From Vitreoscilla stercoraria DSM 513 (GTDB taxonomy: Bacteria; Pseudomonadota; Gammaproteobacteria; Burkholderiales; Neisseriaceae), in the NCBI RefSeq assembly GCF_000382305.1, contig NZ_KB908020.1, forward strand, positions 1 to 64,000: 64,000 nucleotides of DNA, in the 5' to 3' direction. A model generated the notes under the pieces. That model saw nothing but the letters and a program-made list of their open reading frames with translations, was not told where the DNA came from and did not search any database. This document shows positions 1 to 7,073 of this stretch, one piece after another. Numbering within the stretch: the first letter of the stretch is position 1; the number at the start of each line of letters is the position of its first letter. A program made the translations under genes and the position numbers.

Positions 1-103
1 AAACGTAATGCCATTGCCCTATGGCATGGTGCGCTATGTCTTTAAAATCAATCATCTTGATTCCAATCAGTGAATAAAGCCGCACAAAGGCGGCTCGTGC
101 TGC

Positions 104-418
104 TTATTTGTTCGGATTTGTCATGTTTTTAGTGGCTTGTTGGCAATAACGGGCGTGTCCTGTATCGGTAAAGTCCATTACTGCCACGCCATTGGCATCA
201 AAAACACCGACTAAGCCCAATTCCAAAGCCTCTACAATCACATCCTTGATATGGCGTAATTGGTGGGCAGTGGTGATTGTTGACTCAAAAATCCATATAT
301 TTTCTTTTGAATAAGGTAATTGGTGGCATGGTTGCCTTTGTATGGCATCTGTTTGCAACACACTAAAGCAAGGGATTAAACGGCTTGGTATTGCCTTATT
401 TTTAATTTGGTTTTCCAT
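104..418 (-). CDS. Hypothetical protein of the integrated element (104 aa)
   Basis: I do not recognise this protein. It is the last gene visible in a run of minus-strand genes that belong to the element integrated at ssrA. I chose the ATG at 418 because GGAG lies eight bases upstream; an ATG three codons earlier has no such site. The C-terminal half has a short hydrophobic stretch (VEALELGLVGVFDANG) and no catalytic motif I can name. It is separated from the next gene by about 100 bases, so it may be transcribed with the alpA-led operon or separately. Confidence 0.6.
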   Translation of the reverse strand: MENQIKNKAIPSRLIPCFSVLQTDAIQRQPCHQLPYSKENIWIFESTITTAHQLRHIKDVIVEALELGLVGVFDANGVAVMDFTDTGHARYCQQATKNMTNPNK

Positions 419-516
419 TGAGTACACTCCATGCCTTATAAAAAGGCTGCAACAATCCAGCCTATGCCGTTTAAAAGCATGGGCTAGTTGGTTTCATGTA
501 AGGGGAATTTAAGCCG

Positions 517-876
517 CTAGGTAGACTTCACTATGGTGGCGTTGGCTTTTGCTGTGCGCTTTGTATTGTTATTGATGGCACAGTTGACCGTTGTCATGAT
601 GCTGCCTAATTCACGCATTACACGGGCTGCCATCAGCAATGTAGACGGACAATGTTGACTACTTTCATTGGCCATCTGATCTCGTGCTGCAAACTCAGCC
701 ATCGTACCTAATGTGTGTATTGCCAGTTCTGCTTGGGATTGCAAAACAATCGCCTCCGCATTTGGAAGTTCATCATCATAAAGACGCTTTTCAAGAGTTT
801 GAGCCGCTATATTCAAGAATGTACTCAAGCCATCACAGTTCAATTCATAGTTTGGTTGGGGTGTGGTGGTGCTCAT
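517..876 (-). CDS. Hypothetical protein of the integrated element (119 aa)
   Basis: Unknown protein, predicted mostly helical and soluble, with no signal peptide and no membrane segment. Its start codon overlaps the stop of the upstream gene in an ATGA-like arrangement, and GAGG stands seven bases before the ATG, so it is very probably translationally coupled to its neighbour. Such chains of small overlapping genes are typical of phage and satellite early operons. Function cannot be inferred from the sequence. Confidence 0.65.
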   Translation of the reverse strand: MSTTTPQPNYELNCDGLSTFLNIAAQTLEKRLYDDELPNAEAIVLQSQAELAIHTLGTMAEFAARDQMANESSQHCPSTLLMAARVMRELGSIMTTVNCAINNNTKRTAKANATIVKST

Positions 877-1109
877 AAGGCGGCCTCTTTTTCCAATTCC
901 ACACGAAGTTCGCCAATGCCTTGTATATCGTAGACTTTTGAGGCTCGAATGATGGTGACCATTGTACGTAAGGCCATTTTTAGTTCATCGTCTTCTAAGT
1001 TGGCACTTAAAAAACTCATGCCTGCCAATTCAGCTTGCCATAGTGTTTCAGCCGCCATGTCATGTAATTCAATGTATTGTTGTGGAGTAGGGATTAATGC
1101 TTGATTCAC
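873..1109 (-). CDS. Hypothetical protein of the integrated element (78 aa, GTG start)
   Basis: A small unknown protein rich in Leu, Ala and Glu, beginning MNQALIPTPQQ. A longer open frame reaches 1163, but the GTG at 1109 is preferred: a strong GGGAGGG lies seven bases upstream, and the GTG overlaps the TGA of the previous gene (GTGA). The 3' end overlaps the start of the next gene by four bases. The gene is therefore locked in a chain of coupled cistrons. No domain is recognised. Confidence 0.6.
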   Translation of the reverse strand: MNQALIPTPQQYIELHDMAAETLWQAELAGMSFLSANLEDDELKMALRTMVTIIRASKVYDIQGIGELRVELEKEAAL

Positions 1110-1579
1110 GCGCAAACCCTCCCAACGGTCCAGCCTGTATGCGTTTGTTGGATATTGAAGCAAGCAAGCGCATTGCCACGTAAAAGAAAATCAACGTGAC
1201 GGCTGGCGGCCTCAAGGGTCGGGAAATTGCGGATTGTTTGGATGTATAACGGGCGTGTGTAGCCCTTACGGATTGCGGACATGGCAAAGCCTTTTCTAAC
1301 TGGTCTAATAGGACCACCCTTTACGCTGTCAATCGTTAGGGGTGGCAGACAAATGGCAGGGTTGACAGACTGGCAGTTAGAACCAGCAAGCCGTAAGGCT
1401 TCCCTGCCATTGCCCACCATAAAAAAGGCGCACCAATAGCGTGGTATTACAGACGTAAAAATGCCGCTTAGTAGGCGGCTTGTCTGCCTAACTGTATTCA
1501 GCCTGTCAAAGCTGGTCGATTGATTGAAACCGACAAGCGAATATTGCAACAATGCGCCTGAATGGTCAAGAGGTTTCAT
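1106..1579 (-). CDS. Hypothetical protein of the integrated element (157 aa)
   Basis: Unknown protein. The N-terminal half is poorly structured and Cys/Ser-rich. The C-terminal half (about residues 90-150) looks like a compact domain with the pattern GYTRPLYIQTIRNFPTLEAA. Its ATG overlaps the TGA of the KilA-N gene (ATGA), with a G-rich site upstream. Satellite elements often carry small proteins that block host division or helper-phage morphogenesis at this position, but nothing in the sequence proves such a role here. Confidence 0.55.
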   Translation of the reverse strand: MKPLDHSGALLQYSLVGFNQSTSFDRLNTVRQTSRLLSGIFTSVIPRYWCAFFMVGNGREALRLAGSNCQSVNPAICLPPLTIDSVKGGPIRPVRKGFAMSAIRKGYTRPLYIQTIRNFPTLEAASRHVDFLLRGNALACFNIQQTHTGWTVGRVCA

Positions 1580-2244
1580 AACGCCACCCCGCTAATTGAT
1601 GTAATTTGCATTTGGTGGCGTATTGGCGCTGCCAAATCAAACAAGTGTTGTTTGCGCTTTGGATAGGGTGTGTTTTGTAACAGCATCAAGACGTTTTCTT
1701 GTTCCAGCTTATCCAGCATGGCGATTTGCTCAAGCGTCAGGCTGTTGCGATCAATAGCGGTACGTTTACCCGTTAAGGCCTCATTAACAACCAATGCCTC
1801 ATTGATGTAATGATGTGATTCTGTGGCTTTGCCCTCAGCAGTGCGCTTTTGTTCAATAAAACGATTACGAAGTATTGTGATGCTGGATAATTCAGTACGG
1901 TGTTTTTGCCATGTTTGGCCATTGGTAAGCATGGCTTCAATTTGTTCATCACACCAAATAGCAAAATCCATATCCAGCCATTGAGCAAAGCGTACCGCTA
2001 ATTTACGGTGTAACCATGTACCTTGTTTAGCGGTATTGCCGCCTTTTATTGTTTTTACGAAGTGATTTTTAGTCACTTCGTTTTTTTTGCACAAAGTGTC
2101 AATGTAACGTTCTGTATCTACTTGCTTTAGCCAATCTACAGGCCGCTTATCAAACATAGCCGCCATTTCGGTGGCGTTAAACCATGCTTCGCTATTAGCA
2201 TGGATAGACATGCCTTGATATTCTAAAGGTATTAATTTAGCCAT
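1576..2244 (-). CDS. KilA-N domain protein (222 aa)
   Basis: The first 110 residues match the KilA-N fold, a DNA-binding domain common in phage and large DNA virus proteins: FNATEMAAMF near residue 25, then GTWLHRKLAVRFAQWLDMDF and a conserved W before DEQIEAM. The rest is a helical, basic region. The ATG at 2244 follows GAGGTG and is next to a GTG in the same frame at 2247. It overlaps the upstream gene's TGA and the downstream gene's ATG. A full uptake-sequence variant (AAGCGGCCTGTA, complement at 2137-2148) lies inside. Likely an element-encoded regulator or antirepressor-type protein. Confidence 0.8.
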   Translation of the reverse strand: MAKLIPLEYQGMSIHANSEAWFNATEMAAMFDKRPVDWLKQVDTERYIDTLCKKNEVTKNHFVKTIKGGNTAKQGTWLHRKLAVRFAQWLDMDFAIWCDEQIEAMLTNGQTWQKHRTELSSITILRNRFIEQKRTAEGKATESHHYINEALVVNEALTGKRTAIDRNSLTLEQIAMLDKLEQENVLMLLQNTPYPKRKQHLFDLAAPIRHQMQITSISGVAL

Positions 2245-2543
2245 CACTTCACCTCACTGAGTAAACTATAAACACCGATTTTGCGTTCAATACCAGCAAC
2301 GTCAATTTCATAACGCCATGTTGTTGAGATGTCATAACCCTCTTGGCGCAAGCTGAAAATACGAGCGCGTGGATCATAGATGCCTCTCATGTGTAACTCA
2401 TTGCTACTGTGTGGACGCTCACGCAAACAAGCCAATACAAACAACTTTTGTGTGGTGGCGTTCGTATTAATCAATTGGTCTGTGATAGAATGATTTTGTC
2501 TGTGAGATTGGCCGCCCTTGTTGGTGGCCTTTTTCTTTTCCAT
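2244..2543 (-). CDS. Small winged helix-turn-helix protein (99 aa)
   Basis: The segment from about residue 38 to 90 (SSNELHMRGIYDPRARIFSLRQEGYDI) has the pattern of a phage-type helix-turn-helix domain of the HTH_39 kind, in which GIYDPRARIFELR is followed by a GYxI strand. The N-terminus is a charged tail. AAGG lies seven bases before the ATG. It sits between alpA and the KilA-N gene, so it is probably a co-transcribed DNA-binding regulator of the element. Confidence 0.7.
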   Translation of the reverse strand: MEKKKATNKGGQSHRQNHSITDQLINTNATTQKLFVLACLRERPHSSNELHMRGIYDPRARIFSLRQEGYDISTTWRYEIDVAGIERKIGVYSLLSEVK

Positions 2544-2545
2544 TG

Positions 2546-2797
2546 TTAAGCCTTTTGCTGTGCTTGCTCAGCAAGCCATTGTCGAACTTCGCCAGCAATA
2601 TAAAAGCGGCAACGTGTGCCAATGACTTGGCGTGACCGTGGAAACAGACCTCTAGCCTCTAAACGGCGGATATGGCTTTCAGATAAACGGGTGTACCCAC
2701 GTTTGTTTTTTGATGGGCTGCTTGCCAATTCTTTCAAGGTTAATTGTGCGTTGCTCGGCAACATGTCCAAGTTGATAATACTGTTTGAAGCTTGCAT
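2546..2797 (-). CDS. AlpA-family transcriptional regulator / excisionase (83 aa)
   Basis: Short MerR-like winged helix protein. The motif YTRLSESHIRRLEARGLFPRS followed by RFYIAGEVRQWLAEQ is the AlpA signature (an insertion of Lys/Arg-rich residues precedes helix 1). AlpA proteins of P4-like satellites activate int or act as excision factors by binding near att. The start has GAGGG seven bases upstream, but that site is paired in a leader hairpin (2805-2852). It is the first gene of a run of overlapping minus-strand genes, downstream of the repeated operator-like sites at 2872-2982. Confidence 0.85.
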   Translation of the reverse strand: MQASNSIINLDMLPSNAQLTLKELASSPSKNKRGYTRLSESHIRRLEARGLFPRSRQVIGTRCRFYIAGEVRQWLAEQAQQKA

Positions 2798-2804
2798 AAA
2801 AATG

Positions 2805-2852
2805 CCCTCATGGTTAATAGCTGTGCTGAGATGTCAGCAGCTTTCATGAGGG
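2805..2852 (-). promoter_or_regulatory. Hairpin sequestering the alpA ribosome binding site
   Basis: In the alpA leader RNA, CCCTCATG (2852 to 2845) can pair over eight bases with CATGAGGG (2812 to 2805), and the latter contains the GAGGG Shine-Dalgarno of alpA. An inner stem AGCTGCTG / CAGC-AC-AGCT with an ACATCT loop stacks between them. If it forms, translation of alpA would be masked. Seen directly in sequence; the regulatory effect is inferred. Confidence 0.55.
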
Positions 2853-2871
2853 TGAATGTAAGGCTCTTGAT

Positions 2872-2982
2872 TGGGTTATACGCAATACATAATGGGTTTA
2901 ACTAAAATGGGTTGCACCCTAAACTGATGGGTATAACCCAATCTAAAAGGTACACCAGTACATGTTTTGAGGGTGTGACCCA
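2872..2982. promoter_or_regulatory. Array of five TGGGT-N3-ACCCA operator/iteron-like sites
   Basis: One perfect palindrome, TGGGTATAACCCA at 2928-2940, and three near-perfect copies at 2872-2884, 2908-2920 and 2970-2982, plus a half-site at 2893-2905. Start-to-start distances are 21, 15, 20 and 42 bases, mostly whole turns of the helix. The array fills the gap between the 291-aa gene and alpA, so it would control the alpA operon or serve as a replication iteron array. The binding protein is unknown. Confidence 0.6.
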
Positions 2983-3858
2983 TTATTTCTTTTTTTGACC
3001 CCCTCTTTTAAATTGAATGGGACGGGCAAAGCGATCAATATGTTCAATATTACTTTTAGCGGGCTCTTCGCCAGTTAATTTCTTATAGCGCACTGCAATT
3101 TCATCATCTAAAGTTCCTTGCTTGGGTGGAATATCACCATCATTTAATGTGTCGTAGTAATCAGCACTAATAGATATAGCAACATCAATTAAAGGATTGT
3201 TATATTTTGATTTGTATCGCAATATTTCGGGTGTTTTTTGTTGCGTTTTGGCTTGAGTTAATTCATTCGTAAGGTCAGCAATCTTGATTTCAAGACTCTG
3301 TATTTTTTTTTGAAAAGTTTCTATGGTCATGGGCGCAACGGTAATCGTTGGTGTACCAAATTGACTCGAATCAACTTTTGGTAATGAATTAATAGCTTTA
3401 TATTGCTCTACTTCATATGATTTATTTAGATAATCTTGTACAGTTATAATGTGCTTACCCAGATGTAAGTTATCTACAAAATTTTGTAAATCTTTTATTT
3501 TAATGTGAATGTTATATTCAATTTCTTGACCATTATCACCTACAGCATTATTGTTCAAAAAATCATGTAGGAACTCATTTACATCATTAAATAGTAAATA
3601 ATCATCATTAAATTCACAAATATTAGTAGAATTTCCCCAGTTGTCAAGCTCTACCTGTAATTGATCATATACGCCTAAATAGTTTATAGAAAATACATTT
3701 TGAGAAAGAAATTTATCAAATTTATTAATCAGTAGATATTTTGCAATATCCGAAAAATTTGGGTTCTCCTCATCGATATATTGAAAATATAAAATAATTT
3801 GTTTGGCAGACATAAAGTCTTTTCTTAAATTTTGAAAGTGTTGAGAAATTATCCCCAT
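2983..3858 (-). CDS. Hypothetical protein of the integrated element (291 aa)
   Basis: I do not recognise this protein. It is notably AT-rich compared with the flanking genes, a sign of separate origin. Residues 185-220 form a coiled coil (QKKIQSLEIKIADLTNELTQ). The C-terminal 80 residues have a compact acidic/aromatic region and end in a basic tail (KRGGQKKK). ATG at 3858 is preferred over an upstream TTG because AAAGGG lies six bases before it. The last operator-like site touches its stop codon. It could be an element replication or regulatory protein, but that is a guess. Confidence 0.65.
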   Translation of the reverse strand: MGIISQHFQNLRKDFMSAKQIILYFQYIDEENPNFSDIAKYLLINKFDKFLSQNVFSINYLGVYDQLQVELDNWGNSTNICEFNDDYLLFNDVNEFLHDFLNNNAVGDNGQEIEYNIHIKIKDLQNFVDNLHLGKHIITVQDYLNKSYEVEQYKAINSLPKVDSSQFGTPTITVAPMTIETFQKKIQSLEIKIADLTNELTQAKTQQKTPEILRYKSKYNNPLIDVAISISADYYDTLNDGDIPPKQGTLDDEIAVRYKKLTGEEPAKSNIEHIDRFARPIQFKRGGQKKK

Positions 3859-3898
3859 TGAAAACCCTTTAATTTTAATCAATGTCCCTTAGGAAAAG

Positions 3899-3968
3899 GA
3901 TAACCATGCCAACGATTAAGGGTTATCGGTTTCACCTTTGGTAGCTAATCGCAGGCTAGGCATGGTTA
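3899..3968 (-). ncRNA. Candidate structured RNA between ATPase gene and 291-aa gene
   Basis: Nested perfect inverted repeats: TAACCATGCC (3901-3910) with GGCATGGTTA (3959-3968), CGATTA (3913-3918) with TAATCG (3946-3951), and ACC/GGT (3934-3936, 3940-3942). A competing stem, GATAACC (3899-3905) with GGTTATC (3921-3927), uses the same bases as the outer stem. The layout could be a switch, or a small immunity RNA like the CI RNA of satellite P4. Function is inferred only from structure and position. Confidence 0.35.
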
Positions 3969-3976
3969 AAGTTGGT

Positions 3977-5062
3977 TTACTGTTCTATGTTGCCCAAAAT
4001 CCAAGTTTGCAATGCGGTGCTGTTAATTTGAAGCGCATTGGTTGTGTCGCGGGTAATTAACTCTTGTCGCTCTAAGCGTCTAATACATCCCTGTACATTG
4101 GCAGTTGATACGGTATCAATGCCTAATGCCTCTGCGTAGTGTGTTCTTGAGGCCACGGTATATGGCGAGGTATTACCGCTTGCAATATCGGTTAATAACA
4201 CTTTATCCAGTGGCTTTAATCCAGCCCATAAACCTGAGTAGTCGGACAATTCTTGTATCTGTTCTAATCGGATATTGGCTGCATCCTCAAGGCTAAGGGC
4301 AGGGTTTACAATCATGTCTTGTACAATTGCCCGCATGTACATAGGTGTTTTTTGCAGTCGTTCAAATACTTGATAAAAAGCAGCCTTGTCGGTGGCGTTG
4401 CCTGTCCTTTGTTCGTAAATGTCGGCTAGAAAGTCGGTAAAGTCTTGCCCCAGTGTCGGGAAGTCCAAAGAATGGGCAAAGTGAAAGAAGGGGGCTTTGC
4501 TGTCGTTGAATATGGCTTTTAAGCCGTTGGTACTACTACCCGTGAATATGGTCTTAATCTGGTTTTGATTAATATCAAGGCCAGTACGCAATGAACGTAT
4601 TAGGTCTTTCGTATTGGATGCTCTGGCAAGCTCTTGTACTTCATCCAGTAGTAATAGGGTTTGGCGTTTATCATTGGCGATATGGCTAATAATGTTACTT
4701 ATTGGCGGAATGGTTTGAGGGGATTCGTTCCGTTCAATTTCCACACCCATTGCCGCGATTTTTTTCACGCCAGCAAAAAAGGTTTTTGCCTTTTCAGTTG
4801 GCTTATTGGTTGCAAATTCGTACAAAGCGGCTTGGAATCGTTCGGCCAATGTGTCGGGGTTGTCATCCATGAATGAAAAATAAAATACGTTGAAGCCTAT
4901 TTGCTCGGCCATTGGCGCAATGTCTTGTAGCAAAAATTGGGTCTTGCCCATGCGACGCGGTGCAAACAGAGTAAAGGCATGGGTGATGCCATCATGTAGA
5001 CTGGTTAGCAATTTTTTTGCATAACTTGCTCTCGGAAAATATAGAGGGTCTGAGTGCTTCAT
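3977..5062 (-). CDS. AAA/archaeal-type ATPase of the integrated element (361 aa)
   Basis: P-loop ATPase. Walker A is APRRMGKTQ near residue 35, Walker B is TLLLLDEVQE near residue 137, and a sensor-like IFTGSS follows near 172. The C-terminal 100 residues form a winged-helix-like region (ASRTHYAEALGIDTVSTANVQGCIRRLERQEL). This is the architecture of the ATP_bind/archaeal ATPase family found on many integrated elements, whose substrate is mostly unknown. The gene follows the integrase after an 80-base gap. It might serve in DNA transactions or in defence; I cannot tell which. Confidence 0.75.
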   Translation of the reverse strand: MKHSDPLYFPRASYAKKLLTSLHDGITHAFTLFAPRRMGKTQFLLQDIAPMAEQIGFNVFYFSFMDDNPDTLAERFQAALYEFATNKPTEKAKTFFAGVKKIAAMGVEIERNESPQTIPPISNIISHIANDKRQTLLLLDEVQELARASNTKDLIRSLRTGLDINQNQIKTIFTGSSTNGLKAIFNDSKAPFFHFAHSLDFPTLGQDFTDFLADIYEQRTGNATDKAAFYQVFERLQKTPMYMRAIVQDMIVNPALSLEDAANIRLEQIQELSDYSGLWAGLKPLDKVLLTDIASGNTSPYTVASRTHYAEALGIDTVSTANVQGCIRRLERQELITRDTTNALQINSTALQTWILGNIEQ

Positions 5063-5143
5063 AATATTCTCTAGCTGTCAGGAGTTAGCAGCAATTATAC
5101 AATTAATAGCTAATTAGTCATCTAAAAACTAATTTTGGCTAAT

Positions 5144-6337
5144 TTAAGGTTGCTGTAATTTCAAACCATCTAAATAATCCGCCCATGTTTGCATCATGGT
5201 TCGTCTGTCATTCAAATACTGAGCATGGTTGTATGTGCCACGTATTTCATTATTGTCTTTGTGGGCCAATTGCGCCTCTATCCACATTGTATTAAAGCCC
5301 TGTTCATGTAATAGGGTAGAGGCCGTATGTCGCCAGCCATGCGGGGTAAATTGCCCCTTATAGCCCATGCGTTCTAATGCTTTGCGTGTTGCTCCCTCAC
5401 TTAATGCCTGTTTGGTGGCGTGATTCCAAAATACATACTCAAAGCGTCCTGAAAAAGGCTTCAAATCCTCAAGAATGGCAATAACCTGATTGCTTAAAGG
5501 CACAACATGGGCAATGCCGTTTTTCATTTGGTCGGCTTCTTTTGTCCATAGTCCTGCCTCTAAATCCAATTCACACCACCGCATTAGCCTAACTTCGCTA
5601 GGCCTTGTAAAAACATAAGGGGATATTTTTAGTAAAGCCCTAACGGTAGGTGTGCCATTCCATTGGTCAATGTTGGCCAATAGCTTGCCCAATTCTTTTT
5701 CATCTGTAATTGATGGGTAATTTTTGGAAACGTGGGTTTTTAATTCACTTGATAGATCGCTTGCTGGATTGAATACACACAGGCGCATTTTGACACCATA
5801 GGCAAATACTTGGCGCATGACATCTAAAACACGGTGGGCAGTATCTCCCTTGCCCCCAGCTTCGATATTCTTGGCAACGGTTAAAACGTCTAAAGGCATG
5901 ATTGCCCCCAAGTCCTTGCCCCCAAGATAGGGGAAAACGTGTATTTCTAGGCTTCTCAATATTCGGGTGGCGTGTCCAGTAGTCCACCTGTTGTTATCGT
6001 CCTTGCGGTTGCTGTGCCATTGCCTTGCTATCACCTCAAACGTATGGCTATTGTCTACCTGTGCAATTTGTTGTTTGTGGTGTTGCTTTGGGTCTATGCC
6101 ATCCTGAATAAGACTTTTGGCCTCAGCCTGTAGGATTCTTGCCGTTTTTAGGGATATGTCAGGATAACGCCCAAAAGTGAGCCTATCTTCTTTTTTGTCG
6201 TGTGGACGGCGATATTTAAGTCGCCATTGTTTTGAACCATTGGCGTATATCTCTATGTATAGCCCGCCACTGTCTGCCTTTTTCATGCTGCCTTTTTCAG
6301 GTGGCTTGATGGCGTTTATTTGTTTGTCTGTGAGCAT
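5144..6337 (-). CDS. P4-type tyrosine integrase (397 aa)
   Basis: Site-specific recombinase. The N-terminal arm-binding domain (MLTDKQINAIKPPEKG, then GGLYIEIYANGSKQWRLKYR) is the DUF4102/P4-integrase type. The catalytic domain shows the Arg of FTRPSEVRLMRW, the H-x-x-R of FTPHGWRHTASTLLHEQG and, near the end, the Tyr of IRGTYNHAQY. The full length is typical of the family. The start faces the 3' end of ssrA 250 bases away, the classical position of an integrase beside its attachment site. A near-match uptake sequence lies inside (5442-5453). Confidence 0.93.
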   Translation of the reverse strand: MLTDKQINAIKPPEKGSMKKADSGGLYIEIYANGSKQWRLKYRRPHDKKEDRLTFGRYPDISLKTARILQAEAKSLIQDGIDPKQHHKQQIAQVDNSHTFEVIARQWHSNRKDDNNRWTTGHATRILRSLEIHVFPYLGGKDLGAIMPLDVLTVAKNIEAGGKGDTAHRVLDVMRQVFAYGVKMRLCVFNPASDLSSELKTHVSKNYPSITDEKELGKLLANIDQWNGTPTVRALLKISPYVFTRPSEVRLMRWCELDLEAGLWTKEADQMKNGIAHVVPLSNQVIAILEDLKPFSGRFEYVFWNHATKQALSEGATRKALERMGYKGQFTPHGWRHTASTLLHEQGFNTMWIEAQLAHKDNNEIRGTYNHAQYLNDRRTMMQTWADYLDGLKLQQP

Positions 6338-6548
6338 TTTGGGGGCAAGCCTTTTTATTTTAGTACATTGTTTAGTAACAATATTTTTAGAATTTGGCTA
6401 TTTTTGCCCCATTTTTGGTATTGTTTTTATGATAAAAAGAAAGGGGCAAATTGTTCTTGCCCCCAATTTTGCCCCCAAAGTGTGTGAGCTGTCCAGAGTA
6501 TTGCTGAATATTGCAGCGTGTGAAATTAGCCTGAAACCCAATAAAAAC
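6338..6548. promoter_or_regulatory. Integrase upstream region with repeated TTGCCCC(C) sites
   Basis: This stretch has no gene. It holds five copies of TTGCCCC or its complement: 6341-6348 (complement), 6404-6410, 6443-6449 (complement), 6457-6464 and 6469-6476. Their position between int and the ssrA 3' end suggests integrase arm-type or regulatory binding sites. Two more (TTGCCCCCAAG) lie inside int near 5905 and 5920. Confidence 0.45.
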
Positions 6549-6578
6549 AAGGGTTACCAGCATTGCTGATAACCCTTG
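6540..6578 (-). terminator. Terminator downstream of ssrA
   Basis: Read on the minus strand, AAGGGTTA and TAACCCTT form an eight-base stem around a 13-base loop, followed by GTTTTTATT. It lies 12 bases beyond the CCA end of the tmRNA. Since the element is integrated here, it may be element-borne. Confidence 0.7.
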
Positions 6579-6589
6579 GAATCTGTGTT

Positions 6590-6954
6590 TGGTGGAGGCG
6601 GGGGGAATTGAACCCCCGTCCGAAAACCCTCTACGAAGCGTTCTACATACTTAGTCTTGTCTACTTAAAATCTCATTCAAGCTCCGCCGACGGACAGGCT
6701 GAGATTGAACCAGTCACCTTAAGTCTCATCAATGCTTAAGTAACCCAAGCACCAACCAGTCAATGTGAATGACGTTGCGGAGGGTTTAACCCCTCATGGT
6801 CCATTGACCAACCATTGCAACGGCTAAGCCTTAAGCGGCTAAAGCGTAAGAATCGTCGTTTGCGATTATATATTTTTCAGTGTTTTACGAGATTCTGAGA
6901 TCTCGGTATGCCCGCATCCGCTTTGCAATCCCCGTCGAAACCAAGATCGCCCCC
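6590..6954 (-). ncRNA. ssrA: tmRNA (ssrA)
   Basis: The 5' end GGGGGCGATCTTGGTTTCGA and the 3' end CCGCCTCCACCA pair as a tRNA-like acceptor, with the T-loop GGGGGTTCAATTCCCCC next to it. The mRNA-like part encodes the tag ANDDSYALAA followed by TAA (codons 6863 down to 6831), a variant of the Neisseria/E. coli tags. tmRNA rescues stalled ribosomes with SmpB and marks the product for proteolysis. Its 3' end is the probable attachment site of the element on the low-coordinate side. Confidence 0.95.
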
Positions 6955-6967
6955 AGATGTAAGAACT

Positions 6968-6994
6968 GTATTGTACGACAATCAGGTACAATAC
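6968..6994. promoter_or_regulatory. Inverted repeat in the ssrA / DUF1841 divergent promoter region
   Basis: GTATTGTAC (6968-6976) and GTACAATAC (6986-6994) are perfect nine-base arms with a nine-base spacer. On the minus strand TACAAT could be the -10 of ssrA. The repeat may be an operator or two overlapping divergent promoters. Confidence 0.4.
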
Positions 6995-7014
6995 GCCAGT
7001 TTAATCACTATTTT

Positions 7015-7060
7015 TTCAGGACGCTTGTCGATAACATGGATTGAAAACAAGCGCCCTGTA
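7015..7060. repeat. Outward-facing degenerate uptake-sequence pair
   Basis: TTCAGGACGCTT (7015-7026) and AAGCGCCCTGTA (7049-7060) are each one or two bases off the 12-mer AAGCGTCCTGTA and lie in opposite orientation, just upstream of the DUF1841 gene. Confidence 0.6.
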
Positions 7061-7073
7061 ATGGAAAATTACC

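Noticed and set aside
1..72. Short plus-strand frame ATGCCATTG... at the left edge
   Set aside because: Only 21 codons, with a stop immediately upstream and no ribosome site.
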